A stretch of 64,000 nucleotides of DNA from Candidatus Methylacidithermus pantelleriae (GTDB lineage Bacteria > Verrucomicrobiota > Verrucomicrobiia > Methylacidiphilales > Methylacidiphilaceae): contig NZ_CAJNOB010000034.1 of assembly GCF_905250085.1 (NCBI RefSeq), positions 62,001 through 126,000 on the forward strand, in the 5' to 3' direction. Shown piece after piece: positions 34,314 through 44,461 of the stretch; position 1 is the first letter of the stretch; each line of letters starts with the position of its first letter. The notes under the pieces were generated by a model. It saw nothing but the letters and a program-made list of their open reading frames with translations. It ran no database searches and was not told the DNA's origin. The translations under genes were made by a program, and so were the position numbers.

Positions 34314-34573
34314 GTCCGGCTCGAAAGCTTCTTTGGTTGTATCGTGTGCTGGGCACTCCTCTCCGTGTTTTCTGGCTTGGAGGGCTCGGTCATTGTCGAT
34401 ATTTTCCCACCTGTTCCGTGTATTTCGTCGAAGCAGTGGAACGGCATGGATGGGGAGTCGGAGTCTACTTGGCAATGCGGCGATTGTTGCGTTGCCATCC
34501 TTGGGGGGGATATGGGTACGATCCTGTCCCGCCCAGGTTGCCTGGCCCACGCAAAAGAAACGGAAGGTCATAA
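34310..34573 (+). CDS. yidD: membrane protein insertion efficiency factor YidD
   Basis: An 87-residue protein with the YidD signature [20 protein letters not shown] and [18 protein letters not shown], including the conserved Cys residues. YidD lies on the inner face of the membrane and assists YidC. ATG 34310 overlaps the rnpA stop (ATGA). It is followed after six bases by yidC, so rpmH, rnpA, yidD and yidC form one transcription unit in the universal order. Confidence 0.93.
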   Translation: MSPARKLLWLYRVLGTPLRVFWLGGLGHCRYFPTCSVYFVEAVERHGWGVGVYLAMRRLLRCHPWGGYGYDPVPPRLPGPRKRNGRS

Positions 34574-34579
34574 AAGGCG

Positions 34580-36283
34580 ATGGATCGATCCAATTGGACC
34601 GCCGTATTGATCTGTCTTCTTCTCCTTTTGGCCTGGCAACTCTACCTCCAGCAACGCTATCCGACCCAGCCAGCGGAAGAGCCGAGCCGGGCGCTTCCGC
34701 GCAAGAGTCTCGCAGCCGGCCCCGGAGTGAGCCAGTGGCCTTTAGGCCATGCTTCCCCCGAGACGGCACCTTCGATTGTTTTGGAAAATGAGTCTATCCG
34801 TGCGGTGCTAACCAGTGCGGGCGGTGGCGTTTTGAACGTCGAGTTAAAGAAACACTGGGGGAATCGGGGTCATGTCATTCTTAACCGGGATGCTCGTGAT
34901 CCGGTCTTGGAAATGATTCTTTGGAAGGGGGGAGAACAAGGGCCGCAGCCGTTGACCCAGTTTGAAACCGACCAAAAGCCTGGAGAGGTCATCTTTCGCA
35001 CAACCCTCCCGGGAGGGATCCTGTTGGAACGGCATTATCGGTTGGCCGGCGATTACCTCATTCGCATGGAACAGCGGCTGACGAACCCGTCCGACCATGA
35101 CGCATCAGTTTCCGAATGGTGGCTGAATCTAGGAATCGGTTCTCCTGCAGCGTCACAGGAACCCCCAAGGGAGCTTGCGGCTAACTGGTTTTTTGCCAAG
35201 GAGCTGCGGGTGGGCCGCGCCAGCGTCCTGGACTTTAATCCCTCCAGCTTTCTTGGGGTCACATGGCGGGAGGCTAGGGATCGCATTGTGAGCCAGGAAG
35301 GGGAGCTCGGCTGGGCGGCCGTCAAAAGCCAGTATTTTCTCCTTCTTCTCTTGCCGGATTCCCAGTTTCCTCCCGACGAGGTCCTTTGTTTCCGGCAACC
35401 GATCTGGGTTTTCGATCGAAAAGGGAATCGGGTTGAAACTCTAGCCATCCAGGCCCTGGCACGGTTTCCCTCCCTGTCAGTCCCGAAAGGGAAAACGACG
35501 GCCCAGGAGTTTCTTCTGTACGCGGGCCCAAAGGAATACCGCAGGCTACAGGCTTTGGGCCGGGACGCAGAAATGGCAATGGAGTTTGGAATGTGGGGCT
35601 GGATCATCAAACCCCTGTTGGGCATTATGAATGGCCTTCACCGGCTCATTCCCAACTATGGGGTGGTCATTATCGTCTTTACACTTACCTTAAAAGCTCT
35701 TGCCTGGCCGCTGCAGTCTCTCGCCAATCGGCAGATGAGAGCCATGCAGCTTTTAACACCCAAAATCAGGGAGATCCAAGAGCGATACAAAGACGACCCC
35801 CAGAAAATCCAATCAGAAACGTTTAAATTGTACAAAGAATACGGAGTGAACCCCACGGGTGGTTGTTTGCCGATTCTCATCCAGATCCCCATTTTTATCG
35901 GCTTCTATCGTTTACTTCAAACTTCCGTGGAATTGCGTCACCAGTCTTTTCTCTGGATCCAGGATCTCACCCAACCTGACACCGTGTACACTTTGCCGGT
36001 TGTGGGTTTTGACGTGAACGTTCTCCCATTGATCATGGCGGGGACGCAATTCATTCTTGCTCGATTACAACCTTCTTCCGGAGATAACCCGCAGCTAAAA
36101 TTGATCCAGTGGTTGCCGTTTGTGTTTGTCATCTTTTTGTACAATTTCGCGTCAGCCTTATGCCTCTACTGGACCGTGAACAATATCTGTACGATTTTCC
36201 AGACCTATTGGAATCTCAAACAACCCCCTCCCACGTTGCAAAAGCGAAAGAAGCGTCCCGGGTTTTCCGCCTTGCGTCGGTGA
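34580..36283 (+). CDS. yidC: membrane protein insertase YidC
   Basis: A 567-residue protein with one N-terminal helix (WTAVLICLLLLLAWQLYLQQRY), a large periplasmic beta domain (about residues 65-335) as in Gram-negative YidC, and the conserved five-helix core beginning MWGWIIKPLLGIMNGLHRLIPNYGV, with KIREIQERYKDDPQK in the cytoplasmic hairpin and GGCLPILIQIPIFIGFYRLL. It inserts membrane proteins alone or with SecYEG. The size and periplasmic domain support a diderm organism. An AAAGG lies just before the ATG. Confidence 0.95.
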   Translation: MDRSNWTAVLICLLLLLAWQLYLQQRYPTQPAEEPSRALPRKSLAAGPGVSQWPLGHASPETAPSIVLENESIRAVLTSAGGGVLNVELKKHWGNRGHVILNRDARDPVLEMILWKGGEQGPQPLTQFETDQKPGEVIFRTTLPGGILLERHYRLAGDYLIRMEQRLTNPSDHDASVSEWWLNLGIGSPAASQEPPRELAANWFFAKELRVGRASVLDFNPSSFLGVTWREARDRIVSQEGELGWAAVKSQYFLLLLLPDSQFPPDEVLCFRQPIWVFDRKGNRVETLAIQALARFPSLSVPKGKTTAQEFLLYAGPKEYRRLQALGRDAEMAMEFGMWGWIIKPLLGIMNGLHRLIPNYGVVIIVFTLTLKALAWPLQSLANRQMRAMQLLTPKIREIQERYKDDPQKIQSETFKLYKEYGVNPTGGCLPILIQIPIFIGFYRLLQTSVELRHQSFLWIQDLTQPDTVYTLPVVGFDVNVLPLIMAGTQFILARLQPSSGDNPQLKLIQWLPFVFVIFLYNFASALCLYWTVNNICTIFQTYWNLKQPPPTLQKRKKRPGFSALRR

Positions 36284-36531
36284 AGGACCAAGCCGGATCC
36301 TTTTGGTCCTGGAGAGGATACCGGCCAGTGGCCCGGGAGGAACCCAGTCAAGCACCAAGGTGTCAACCTGTTGCTTGCATGGGTGGGACCGGTGAGCGGC
36401 TTGTCTTGCTTTTTGGGCAAAGAAATGAACCGGATGATATCCCTGCAGAAAACGGGACCGGGCCAAGAGGTTAGCGGGTTTGTGGGGATACAAGATACGG
36501 TTGGATCCGAAAAAAGGCTGGGTAAGGCGTG

Positions 36532-38172
36532 ATGGATGATTCTACTCCTTCCTTTCAAGCCGCCCGGGAGTTTGATTTTGTGGTGGTAGGCAGCGGCTTG
36601 GCAGGGCTTTTTTTTGCTTGGAAGAGCGCTCAAAGGGGAACTGTAGCCCTTCTGACCAAGGGAAACCCGCAGGAAAGTAACACCCGCTATGCCCAGGGGG
36701 GGATAGCGTGCGTGATGTCTCCGGATGACTCGTTGGAACTCCACATTCAGGACACTCTCTTGGCTGGGGCTGGTCTTTGCAAAGAACCCGTCGTGAGAAC
36801 GATCGTGGAGGCGGGGCCGGGTGTTGTCCGTGAACTTGTGGAATTAGGGGTTCCGTTTACTGCTCGAGAAAGTGGGGAAGGGGACGAATTTGACCTGGGC
36901 AGGGAAGGCGGGCATTCCCGAAGGAGAATCCTTCATGTGGATGACGCCACAGGAGAGGCTATCGAAAAGGTGCTCTGGGACCGCGTTGCCTCCCATCCGA
37001 GGGTGAGTGTTTTTCCTGGTTGGATGGCCGTAGAACTCATCACGTTGCGCCGGTTGGGTTTCGATGCGCAGGATCGATGCATCGGGATCTATGCTTTGGA
37101 ACGGGCTACGGGAAAAATGGCTGCTTTTTTGGGCCAACACACGGTTCTGGCCACGGGCGGCTGTGGGAAAACCTATCTTTACACCTCTAACCCCGATGTG
37201 GCGACGGGGGATGGGGTTGCTATGGCTTTTCGCGCGGGGGTGCCCATCGCAAATATGGAGTTTATCCAGTTTCATCCTACCTGTTTGTATCATCCGGCAG
37301 CCAAAAATTTTCTCATTAGCGAAGCCGTGCGAGGGGAGGGAGGGATTTTGCTCAATGCCCAGGGCCAGAGGTTTATGGAGGCGGTTCATCCTTTGAAGGA
37401 GCTAGCCCCGAGAGATGTGGTAGCGCGGGCGATTGAAGCGGAGATTAAGAAAAGCGGTCACCCGTGTGTCTATTTGGACATCCGGCACAAGGGAAGAGCG
37501 TATCTTACGAAGCGGTTTCCCACGATTTATGCTAAATGTCTTTCTGTCGGCCTGGATATTGCCGAAGAACCGATTCCGGTGGTACCGGCCGCCCATTACC
37601 AGTGCGGGGGGATTGTCACAGATTGGGAAGGCCGCACCCCGCTGCCCGGTCTTTGGGCAATTGGAGAGGTGGCTTGCACGGGGTTCCACGGAGCCAACCG
37701 GTTGGCAAGCAATTCCCTTTTGGAAGCCGCGGTGATGGCAGACCGAGCTGCCCGTGCCGCACAGAAGGAACAGGCTTCGCGCTTGGCCGTAACCCTTCCC
37801 GAATGGGATCCGCGGGGAAAGACTCTCTCCGACGAGCGTCTCATCATCGCTCAGAACTGGCGGGAAATTCGACAGCTCATGTGGGACTACGTTGGCATTG
37901 TGCGAACGGTCTCCCGGCTACAAAGAGCGCGCCAGCGGCTTAACGGAATCGTATCGGAAATCGAGGAAATGTTTGAAAGCCAGTCCCTTACTGCTGATCT
38001 CGTCGAGCTTCGCAACCTAGCATGGGTCGCTTGCCTGATTGTGGACTGTGCGCTTTCACGGCGGGAAAGTCGAGGACTTCACTACGTTCTGGACTATCCC
38101 GAGCCAGACGCTACAAGGCCCCCGCAGGATACCGTGCTCTGGCGGGAGCCTCTTCCGTTGAGGGGTCGGTGA
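36532..38172 (+). CDS. nadB: L-aspartate oxidase
   Basis: A flavoprotein of about 546 residues that oxidises aspartate to iminoaspartate, the first step of de novo NAD synthesis. The FAD-binding motif VVGSGLAGLFFAWKSA is at the N-terminus; NTRYAQGGIACVMS, EFIQFHPTCLYHP and GLWAIGEVACTGFHGANRLASNSLLEA are all diagnostic of NadB rather than succinate dehydrogenase. GTG 36529 immediately precedes ATG 36532. nadA and nadC are not in this window. Confidence 0.94.
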   Translation: MDDSTPSFQAAREFDFVVVGSGLAGLFFAWKSAQRGTVALLTKGNPQESNTRYAQGGIACVMSPDDSLELHIQDTLLAGAGLCKEPVVRTIVEAGPGVVRELVELGVPFTARESGEGDEFDLGREGGHSRRRILHVDDATGEAIEKVLWDRVASHPRVSVFPGWMAVELITLRRLGFDAQDRCIGIYALERATGKMAAFLGQHTVLATGGCGKTYLYTSNPDVATGDGVAMAFRAGVPIANMEFIQFHPTCLYHPAAKNFLISEAVRGEGGILLNAQGQRFMEAVHPLKELAPRDVVARAIEAEIKKSGHPCVYLDIRHKGRAYLTKRFPTIYAKCLSVGLDIAEEPIPVVPAAHYQCGGIVTDWEGRTPLPGLWAIGEVACTGFHGANRLASNSLLEAAVMADRAARAAQKEQASRLAVTLPEWDPRGKTLSDERLIIAQNWREIRQLMWDYVGIVRTVSRLQRARQRLNGIVSEIEEMFESQSLTADLVELRNLAWVACLIVDCALSRRESRGLHYVLDYPEPDATRPPQDTVLWREPLPLRGR

Positions 38173-38568
38173 AGGAAGAGCGCGTTGATTTTTCCGTGTC
38201 CAAGTGGCTATTACGAGGAGCTTTTTTTGCGACGGGTGCGCAGGGGAAGAAGGGGTGGTTTTCCCAGCAAACTCTGGTTTGGAGGAAGAGGCGGGTTTCC
38301 GAGACGATTTTTTTCTAGGGAAAAGGGGGATCAAACAGCGAAGACGCGGTCCAGGCTTACGGGGAAAATCGTGACCCTTTCTGGATTTGACCACATTCGC
38401 TGCCTCTCTTTCCCTCGGGCAGAAAGAGGCGGAAGAGAGAATCTTTTTTCTCTTCTTTCATAGATCCTCCCCAAAGAAACGCGCGATTTCCATCGCGGGA
38501 AAAACGGCGGATCCATGAAGCGCTCCCCATGGGGTGTAGAATGTGGTAGATCATCGAGAGGGTCACCA
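38173..38568. other. intergenic region between nadB and the decayed IS200/IS605 element
   Basis: No gene or RNA is supported in these 400 bases. The frames present are short and overlap on opposite strands. The left end of the decayed element must lie towards its right side but cannot be fixed. Confidence 0.3.
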
Positions 38569-38952
38569 ATGGCAACGGCGTACATCCCAACGGCCGACCA
38601 ACTGATCTGGTGTCCGCAGGATCGGTGCAACGCGTTGGCCGGAGCGGTGGCTAGCGAAACGGGAGCGATTCCAGATGCGATCTGCGCCGAACGTGGGTAG
38701 CCTGTGATCTCCCAGGAGCTCCAGCCAGATGACAGTAACCTTTTTGTCGGGATCCTGCCTGGTATCGCCGTGGCCGATGCCCGTTAAGCTGCTCCAGGGT
38801 GTGACGGCGAGGGGCGGTTCCAGCGTTTCTTTGAGTGGAAGAAGCCGCTGTGGGGCGGCAAACTGTGGTCGCCGTCGTAGTCCGTTGGCACGGCCGGCAA
38901 TGGGAGCGCCGAGACCGTCTGCCGCTCTATCGAGGGTTCTTAGCATGTCACC
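38569..38952 (+). pseudogene. IS200/IS605 Y1 transposase TnpA, degenerate
   Basis: The frame reads LIWCPQDRCNALAGAVASE, then DAICAERG followed by a stop, then ELQPDDSNLFVGILPGIAVADA, another stop, and KKPLWGGKLWSPS. This follows the Y1 transposase order. The HUH motif, normally PDHVHLF, reads PDDSNLF, and the catalytic tyrosine region, normally RRYIE, reads CRSIE, so both metal-binding histidines and the nucleophile are gone. Confidence 0.7.
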
Positions 38953-38967
38953 CCAAGGAGGTAAGCC

Positions 38968-40056
38968 ATGATGGGGAAGGCGTCGATCCAACGGGATGTT
39001 ACGCCGGTAGAAGCAAGACTTACTACACTCTGCTCGGCCTACGCCGACGCTTGCCACCGGGTCAATCCCGTGGTGCGCGAGCATTGCGTCTGGAACAGGG
39101 TAGCCCTGCACCAGTGGCGCGCCTACACCCTGCTGTGCTAGTCCAACGCCGTTGGGCACCCAGATGTGCTGCAACGCCATTTCTACGGTGTCCAAGGCCT
39201 ACAGGGGAGACAAGGGAAGGGGATGCATTAGGTAGGAGACACCCGTTCCGACCATCCGCTTTGCCCATGTCAGCATGCACTTCGACAAGCGCACCTACAC
39301 ACGTAAAGGTGAGAGGGTCTTGCTTTCCACGATCGATGGCCGCATCAAGTTCCCGTTGCATGGGGGCGACTACCCAACGCGCATCCCTGCCTCGGGTCGG
39401 CCCAAGGAAGCAGAATGGGTCGTTCGCGATAGGACATGGTATCGGAACCCCGTCGTCGAAAGGAAAGAAAGCCACGCTCTGGGATCCAGCCCCATGCTGC
39501 GCCGAGAGGTCGGGTGAAAAAGTTTTGCCCCACAAGCACGGGCAAAATCTTTGGCGGCGGATAGTTGCGCGACAAGGGCGACTTGCTCCCTTGCGCTGCG
39601 TCGTCGTTTTCCCTCCAATGGCAGCCAGAGCGCTAGACAAAAGCCTCCGGCAGGACTCCGACAAAAAGATGCGGCTGCGTTCGGTACATGAACCCCAAAG
39701 CGAGGAGAGCCATCGTCGGGGCCGCCATCAAGGCCGACGTTGCCAGGATCGGGATGGACGACCTCACGAACGCCGCAGAGCGGAGGAAGGCCGGCAAGCG
39801 GGTTCGCGCCCGTTAGCACCGCTGGGCGTGGCGGCAGCTGCCATCCTTCCTCGACTACGTCGAGCCAGTAGCTTCCATGCGCCCGACCTGCCTGTGTTGG
39901 GGAGGTCTGGGGACACGCTCGAGCGATCGCTTCGATGTGTCCTCACGGTGGTCCCCCGGCGCACAGCGACGTCAATACAACTCGGAATTTTGCTTGGATT
40001 GGCGAGGCTCTGGTTTCGCCCAGGGCGGCCGTAAAGACGCCTGATGTTGGGAGCAT
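38968..40056 (+). pseudogene. IS605-type TnpB, degenerate
   Basis: A good ribosome-binding site (AAGGAGG) precedes the double ATG at 38965-38970, and the opening QRDVTPVEARLTTLCSAYADAC is well kept. Downstream the protein continues in other frames: MHFDKRTYTRKGERVLLSTIDGR (39275), SGRPKEAEWVVRDRTWY, TSTGKIFGGG (about 39530), and the C-terminal CPHGGPPAHSDVNTTRNFAW (about 39936), which is part of the zinc-finger region and RuvC-III. Multiple stops show it is dead. Confidence 0.7.
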
Positions 40057-40589
40057 GAGGAAGGTCAGCCATCTTTGCGTTCGACAAGAAAGCTTGCGAG
40101 TTCACTCGCGGGTCGTTTCTTTCCCACAAGTGAAAATCGCTTCACGGCGAGCTTTTTTCGAGATAGATGTTTTCTTTTGCGTACTTTCTCTAGTTGGCTG
40201 CCCGACCACAGTCCACAGGCGTGCGAGTGGCACGGCATGGTGCAACCTGAGCCTCGAAGAGGATGTATTCGAGCGCTCTTCCGGGGAGCAATCGCCCATT
40301 ACAAATTTGAAGGCGGCTGTGGAGGATAAGCCGGCGTTTTCCCAACCAAACAAAACGCGTCTTTCCTGAACTCCTTCGCTCCCCGCGCCTGCGTTTCTTG
40401 TCGCAGGAAACTTTTTGCCTTTTGAGAGGATAACCCTCCCGAAGGATTCCTTCTCGAGCCCCTTACGGGATCTCAAATCCCTAGTCCGACTTCCTCCTAT
40501 TTCGAGGGGGAGGAAGGTGCGAAAGCGTTTGGCGCAATACGGTTAGAGGCGGAGAGGGGCGGCCCGCAAAGCGGCAACTCCTCCTGCGG

Positions 40590-41540
40590 ATTGGTAAGGA
40601 GAATGGCTGACCGATCGCCCATCATGTCTTTCGGAGCAACCGGCGACGATTCGGAAATGGCCCAAGAGGTTATCACGGATGGGGGAGAAGCGTTTTTTAA
40701 GTTACTGCGGATGGTTTTTGTATGGGACCGGCGGTTGGTGAGCTTGGCCAACTTGCGCGCGCTGGGGCACCAGGAGCGGGGAGATTTTGGATGGGCTTAC
40801 GACTGCAAAGGAGTCCGTAAGTCTTGGAGGATATCCGCAAGGGTAGACGATCGAACTTCGCAGGTCTCTTCTCCCGAAGGAAAGGAGCGAGTGTTGGACG
40901 TCGAAGGAATTCTTCCTGGACAACGGATTTTTGGAGTCGAAAGAGCTCCAGCCCCTGGCCTATGAGCGGGCCATGCGGCAGAGCGATACGGCCGAGATCC
41001 CGGAAGAACGGGAATGGATCACCCAGCGCATGGAAAAAGGAGAGCTAAGGGATCCGGAAAAGATTGACCGTTCGGTGAGCCACATTTTTTCCTTGTATCG
41101 TGGTCATGGGTACTCTGCGTAGAGCCTAGAGTGAAGTCAGGCTCTAAGTTTTCGAAGAGGCCCTGGAGACGGAAAAAAGTGCTTGAGGGGAAGGATCAGA
41201 TCCTAACAGACTAAAAGGGCCTTCCCCCTAGAGAAGCCGTCCGGCCCGAAAACCGACTCTCCGCGGTGGGAAGAGGTTTCTCGAAGCTCTAAAGATGGGC
41301 TACAAACTCCGCCCGATCTCCCACAACGATCCGCAACGGGTCCCTTGCGCACGTCTTTGTGCCCACGTGAGCCTTCCTGCTGGACCGGTATCTTAAGAAA
41401 CTCCAAGCCGCCAAGCTTCCTTTTTCCCGAGGAAAACCCCTGGATCGCCCTCCAAACGATCCCCGTGGTCCAGCTACCATGCGATAACGAAACACCCAGC
41501 GGCGTTACCGCCAGCGGCTCCCACGCCCGCTGAGTCGGCT
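40590..41540 (+). pseudogene. IS1634-like (IS4 superfamily) transposase, degenerate
   Basis: Pieces of a DDE transposase occur in order and in different frames: MAQEVITDGGEAFFKLLRMV, then VWDRRLVSLANLRALGHQE (about 40720-40780), which fits the second-Asp region VGDRGMxSxxNLxAL of IS1634 transposases; LAYERAMRQSDTAEI and RMEKGELRDPEKIDRSV (40955-41080), the helical connector; and near the end LDRYLKKLQAAKLPF with TIPVVQLPCDNET (about 41380-41490), the C-terminal core. The Asp survives but the reading frame does not. No inverted repeats were identified. Confidence 0.5.
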
Positions 41541-41979
41541 CCACCCTCCGAATCCCTGCATGAGAGCCGTGGTCGACCCCAAGGGCGGAAAACATTAGGC
41601 CCTATGGGGCCAATGGCCATTTTTTCTGTCACGTATCAATCAGTTACGACGCAATCACCCAACATGACTAGCTCCACCCGATCCAGGGAGGCGAGTTCTT
41701 TGCCTTGCAGCCTAACTCCAAGCCGCTTCCATAGGGCTTGACTGCAGCTGGCACTAAACCTCTCCATGGCTATAGCCAGGGGCGTGCGCGGCGCTTGTGG
41801 GTTAAAAACTTCAAGAAGGGTGGCTAGCTTCCGTGGGGCCAGTGATATTCCGGCACGGAAACCGTGGGTGACACGGTTCAAGGGTCGTCGTCGGCGAGCT
41901 TTCCTGGGGAGTGGAGCCGTTGTTTAGGGTGTGGGGAACGGTTGCGGAGGGGAAATAACTCTTTTAGCCTTTCCTTCAA
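41541..41979. other. intergenic region, no supported gene
   Basis: A minus-strand frame of 81 codons (41636-41881) has no recognisable product. The region probably contains the right end of the IS1634-like remnant and the promoter of the following methyltransferase gene. Confidence 0.3.
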
Positions 41980-42429
41980 ATGATCGATTGGATGGCGCGG
42001 ATTCCAGCCATTGTCTGGGCCTTCTGTCTTGTGAGTTTTGCTTTGGTGATGGATCGATGGATTCCCATTGCCCATGGAGTTGTCTGCCAAGCTTGTGGAG
42101 CCATCCTTTTTCTTTTAGGTTTGGGGACGAGTTCCTGGGCTTGGCTCCTTTTGGCAAGGCATCACTGTTTGGGGCTCCCGACTGACGCCCCGCCGAGACT
42201 CGTCCAGGAGGGGCCTTTCCGTTGGTCTCGAAACCCAATGTACTTGGGGACGTTGGCGATAATGATGGCTTTTCCGTTCTGGACTGGCTCCGCGTATTTC
42301 TGGCTAGCCTGTGTGCTCTATTTTGCGATTGTCGGCGAGTGCCACATCCCGCTTGAGGAAGCAACGCTGCGGGAACGATTTGGAATGGCTTTTGATTCCT
42401 ACTGCCAGAGAGTCCGCCGGTGGCTGTAA
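41980..42429 (+). CDS. integral-membrane methyltransferase of the ICMT/PEMT type
   Basis: A 149-residue protein with about four membrane helices. The S-adenosylmethionine-binding signature is in the second half: GPFRWSRNPMYLGTLAIMMAF, and EEATLRERFGMAFDSYCQRVRRWL closes the protein, as in isoprenylcysteine or phospholipid methyltransferase relatives (the RNPxY...EExxLxxxFGxxYxxYxxxVxRW pattern). The substrate in bacteria is generally unknown; a lipid or isoprenoid is likely. Confidence 0.82.
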   Translation: MIDWMARIPAIVWAFCLVSFALVMDRWIPIAHGVVCQACGAILFLLGLGTSSWAWLLLARHHCLGLPTDAPPRLVQEGPFRWSRNPMYLGTLAIMMAFPFWTGSAYFWLACVLYFAIVGECHIPLEEATLRERFGMAFDSYCQRVRRWL

Positions 42430-42559
42430 AAAGAAGGAGCAGGGATTTCTTTCTCCGGCAATGCTCTACTCGGGCCGCGCGCGCCGACCTTTCTCCCATC
42501 GATCCCAAGCTGGCTCCCACGCCAAAGCCTGGGGATCGGAGGCAAAAGGGTTCTCCCTT

Positions 42560-44251
42560 TTAGTTCGGAGAAGCGGTTGGTTTTGGGGGAACGGCAGGAG
42601 CGCTTCGTGGGCATTTCCACGTGAGCCACACCCAGGAAAAACGAGCCACGTTTAGCCCCTGGAAAACAACTGCTCCGGGAGTTTCTTTCCCTTTGTTGGG
42701 AAAGTATTGGGAAATCTCGGGGGAGCTCTTCTTTTCTAAGAGGATTCGAAGGTAGGTAGAAAGAGACTTTTCCTCCACCGCCTGGAGCTCTCCCTTGCAC
42801 TCGGCAAGCTTGGTGGGAGGGGAGGCAAGAGGGGAACCCTTGGAGCTAGCATCCTCAAAGATCCAGAGGTGGCGAGAGTAAAAGACAAGACTCGGTTCTT
42901 CAAATCCCTTGGCTACGTAAGGACAAGGACAGGGATGTGCGCGAAGCGCTTGGCCCAAGATCAGGCTGGGGGAAAGATTCCGAAGTTCCGATGCAAAGAT
43001 TCCCATACTGATTGCTCCCACAAGGACGGGAAGGTAGGCCCAGGATTCCTTCCCATGAAAGGCAAGAAGCCCCAAAACACACCATGCTAGAAGCAGAAGG
43101 GAGAGGCTTGCCAAAAGAAAAGAAAGCTTTTGAGCACACGGAGAGAGGGCTTTTGCCAGAAAGCTCAATACTCCTGCCAGAAGAACAAAAATGATGAGAA
43201 ACACGCAAAGAAACGCCCGGTCAAACGAGGAGGGGGAAGGTTTTTCTTTCCATGCCGCCCCGAACAAAAGAAAGAAAGCTGGGAAGCCGGGCAGGATGTA
43301 GTGCGGTAGCTGGGTGGCATAGAAGGAAAAAAGGAGGATGGGAGAAAGAAACCACGCCCAGAGAAAGGAAATGCGAGGGTCGTGACGATGCTTGAGGGAG
43401 TATTGGACAACGGCTGGGATAAATCCGGACCAAGGGAAAAGACTGATCCATAGAGTGACAAAATAGTAAAAGGGGATGTACAAGCGCCCGTTAAACGCTT
43501 CCCAACCCCTGGCCAAAACGTGTTCCCCCAAGCCAACTCTCGCCCATTGTCCATGGGTCAGTTGAAGGGCCGGTACAGCCCAAAGGGATGTAAGAGCCAG
43601 GCAAAAGGGGATTCCCCAAGCTAGGCCGACGTGTCTCCAGGGTAAAGGGGAACGGCAAAAGACGTAGCGATGGAGAAGGACACTCCCAAGGGGGACAAGC
43701 CAGGCTACCGGTCCTTTGAAAAGAAAGCCCAGGGCAAGGGAGACATAAAGGAAGAGCTGCCACCGAAGGAGCGAGGTAGCAGGTCGGTGCAGCAGTCGAA
43801 AAAGGGAGTAGTGGGTCAGGGAAACGAAGAGGACCATGGGTGTGTCGGCCACCGCAAGCCGTCCCTGCAAAAGGAGCTGGAGACTTGTTCCCAGCCCAAG
43901 CATTGCTAAGAAGGCAGCTCTTGGGCCAAAAAGCCTGGTGCTCGTTGTCCCGACAAAGGCAAGGAGAGCAAAGGTGGATAAAACCACGGGAAGACGGGCA
44001 GCCAACTCTCCTGGACCCAAAACCCGGTAGAAAGGAATCATCGTCCAGTAGATCCCCGGAGGTTTGTCGTAGCGCGGCACTCCATTAAAATGCGGGACAA
44101 GGTACCGGGATTGCTCGATCATCTCCCGCGTCGCCTCGGCAAATCGTGGCTCGTCGCGGTCCAGGAGAGGCAGGGTGGAAAGACCGGAGAAATAAAGGAA
44201 AAGGAGACTAAGAAAACCGGCAATCCACCCAGGTGAGTTCCAACGGGCCAT
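42560..44251 (-). CDS. ArnT/PMT-like glycosyltransferase (GT39/GT83 type)
   Basis: About 563 residues from ATG 44251; the frame extends to 44320. Roughly twelve hydrophobic segments. The first periplasmic loop has the catalytic region LPLLDRDEPRFAEATREMIE, with the DE pair of lipid-linked-sugar transferases, and VPHFNGVPRYDKPPGIYW, which is diagnostic of ArnT-type enzymes; LQGRLAVADTPMVLF follows. It would transfer a sugar from an undecaprenyl carrier to lipid A or another surface molecule. Together with the PagL-like deacylase it may remodel the outer membrane, which is inference. The next feature is the rRNA promoter. Confidence 0.88.
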   Translation of the reverse strand: MARWNSPGWIAGFLSLLFLYFSGLSTLPLLDRDEPRFAEATREMIEQSRYLVPHFNGVPRYDKPPGIYWTMIPFYRVLGPGELAARLPVVLSTFALLAFVGTTSTRLFGPRAAFLAMLGLGTSLQLLLQGRLAVADTPMVLFVSLTHYSLFRLLHRPATSLLRWQLFLYVSLALGFLFKGPVAWLVPLGSVLLHRYVFCRSPLPWRHVGLAWGIPFCLALTSLWAVPALQLTHGQWARVGLGEHVLARGWEAFNGRLYIPFYYFVTLWISLFPWSGFIPAVVQYSLKHRHDPRISFLWAWFLSPILLFSFYATQLPHYILPGFPAFFLLFGAAWKEKPSPSSFDRAFLCVFLIIFVLLAGVLSFLAKALSPCAQKLSFLLASLSLLLLAWCVLGLLAFHGKESWAYLPVLVGAISMGIFASELRNLSPSLILGQALRAHPCPCPYVAKGFEEPSLVFYSRHLWIFEDASSKGSPLASPPTKLAECKGELQAVEEKSLSTYLRILLEKKSSPEISQYFPNKGKETPGAVVFQGLNVARFSWVWLTWKCPRSAPAVPPKPTASPN

Positions 44252-44386
44252 CTTGGACCAGAGGGGACAGGAGCGAGGATTCAAGGAGGAAAGTTTCCTG
44301 GGACGACGGTGCAGTTGCAAGCGCGGGAATCCTGCTTTTTATATTGGTACAAAGAAGCGCTGCCAGGTTGGGCAAACAAAAGGGGG

Positions 44387-44415
44387 TTGACTTGGCGGCT
44401 CGGAATTGGTTTATT
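44387..44415 (+). promoter_or_regulatory. candidate rRNA operon promoter
   Basis: TTGACT (44387-44392) and TTTATT (44410-44415) are separated by 17 bases, the ideal sigma-70 spacing. It lies about 255 bases before the 16S gene and just before the boxA-like sequence. Confidence 0.45.
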
Positions 44416-44461
44416 TCTTTCCCCCGAAAGGGGAGGACAGGATTGGGCCAACCGGCCCGGT

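Larger units (their letters stand above)
38569..40056 (+). mobile_element. decayed IS200/IS605-type element (tnpA-tnpB)
   Basis: A Y1 transposase remnant is followed on the same strand by a TnpB remnant, the IS605-group arrangement. Both are broken by stops and shifts. Element ends (subterminal hairpins) were not identified, so boundaries are those of the coding remnants. It is of a different subgroup from the IS607-type copies elsewhere in the window. Confidence 0.7.

Noticed and set aside
38563-39195. Minus-strand frame of 210 codons over the IS605 remnant
   Set aside because: The plus strand reads as TnpA and TnpB fragments in order; the minus-strand frame has no family match.
38835-40034. 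Single plus-strand frame of 399 codons across the TnpB remnant
   Set aside because: It is mostly out of frame with the TnpB motifs, which lie in two other frames; its composition is that of non-coding GC-rich sequence. The region is a pseudogene.
41636-41881. Minus-strand frame of 81 codons ending RVELVMLGDCVVTD
   Set aside because: It looks partly protein-like but has no ribosome-binding site or family, and overlaps likely insertion-sequence debris.
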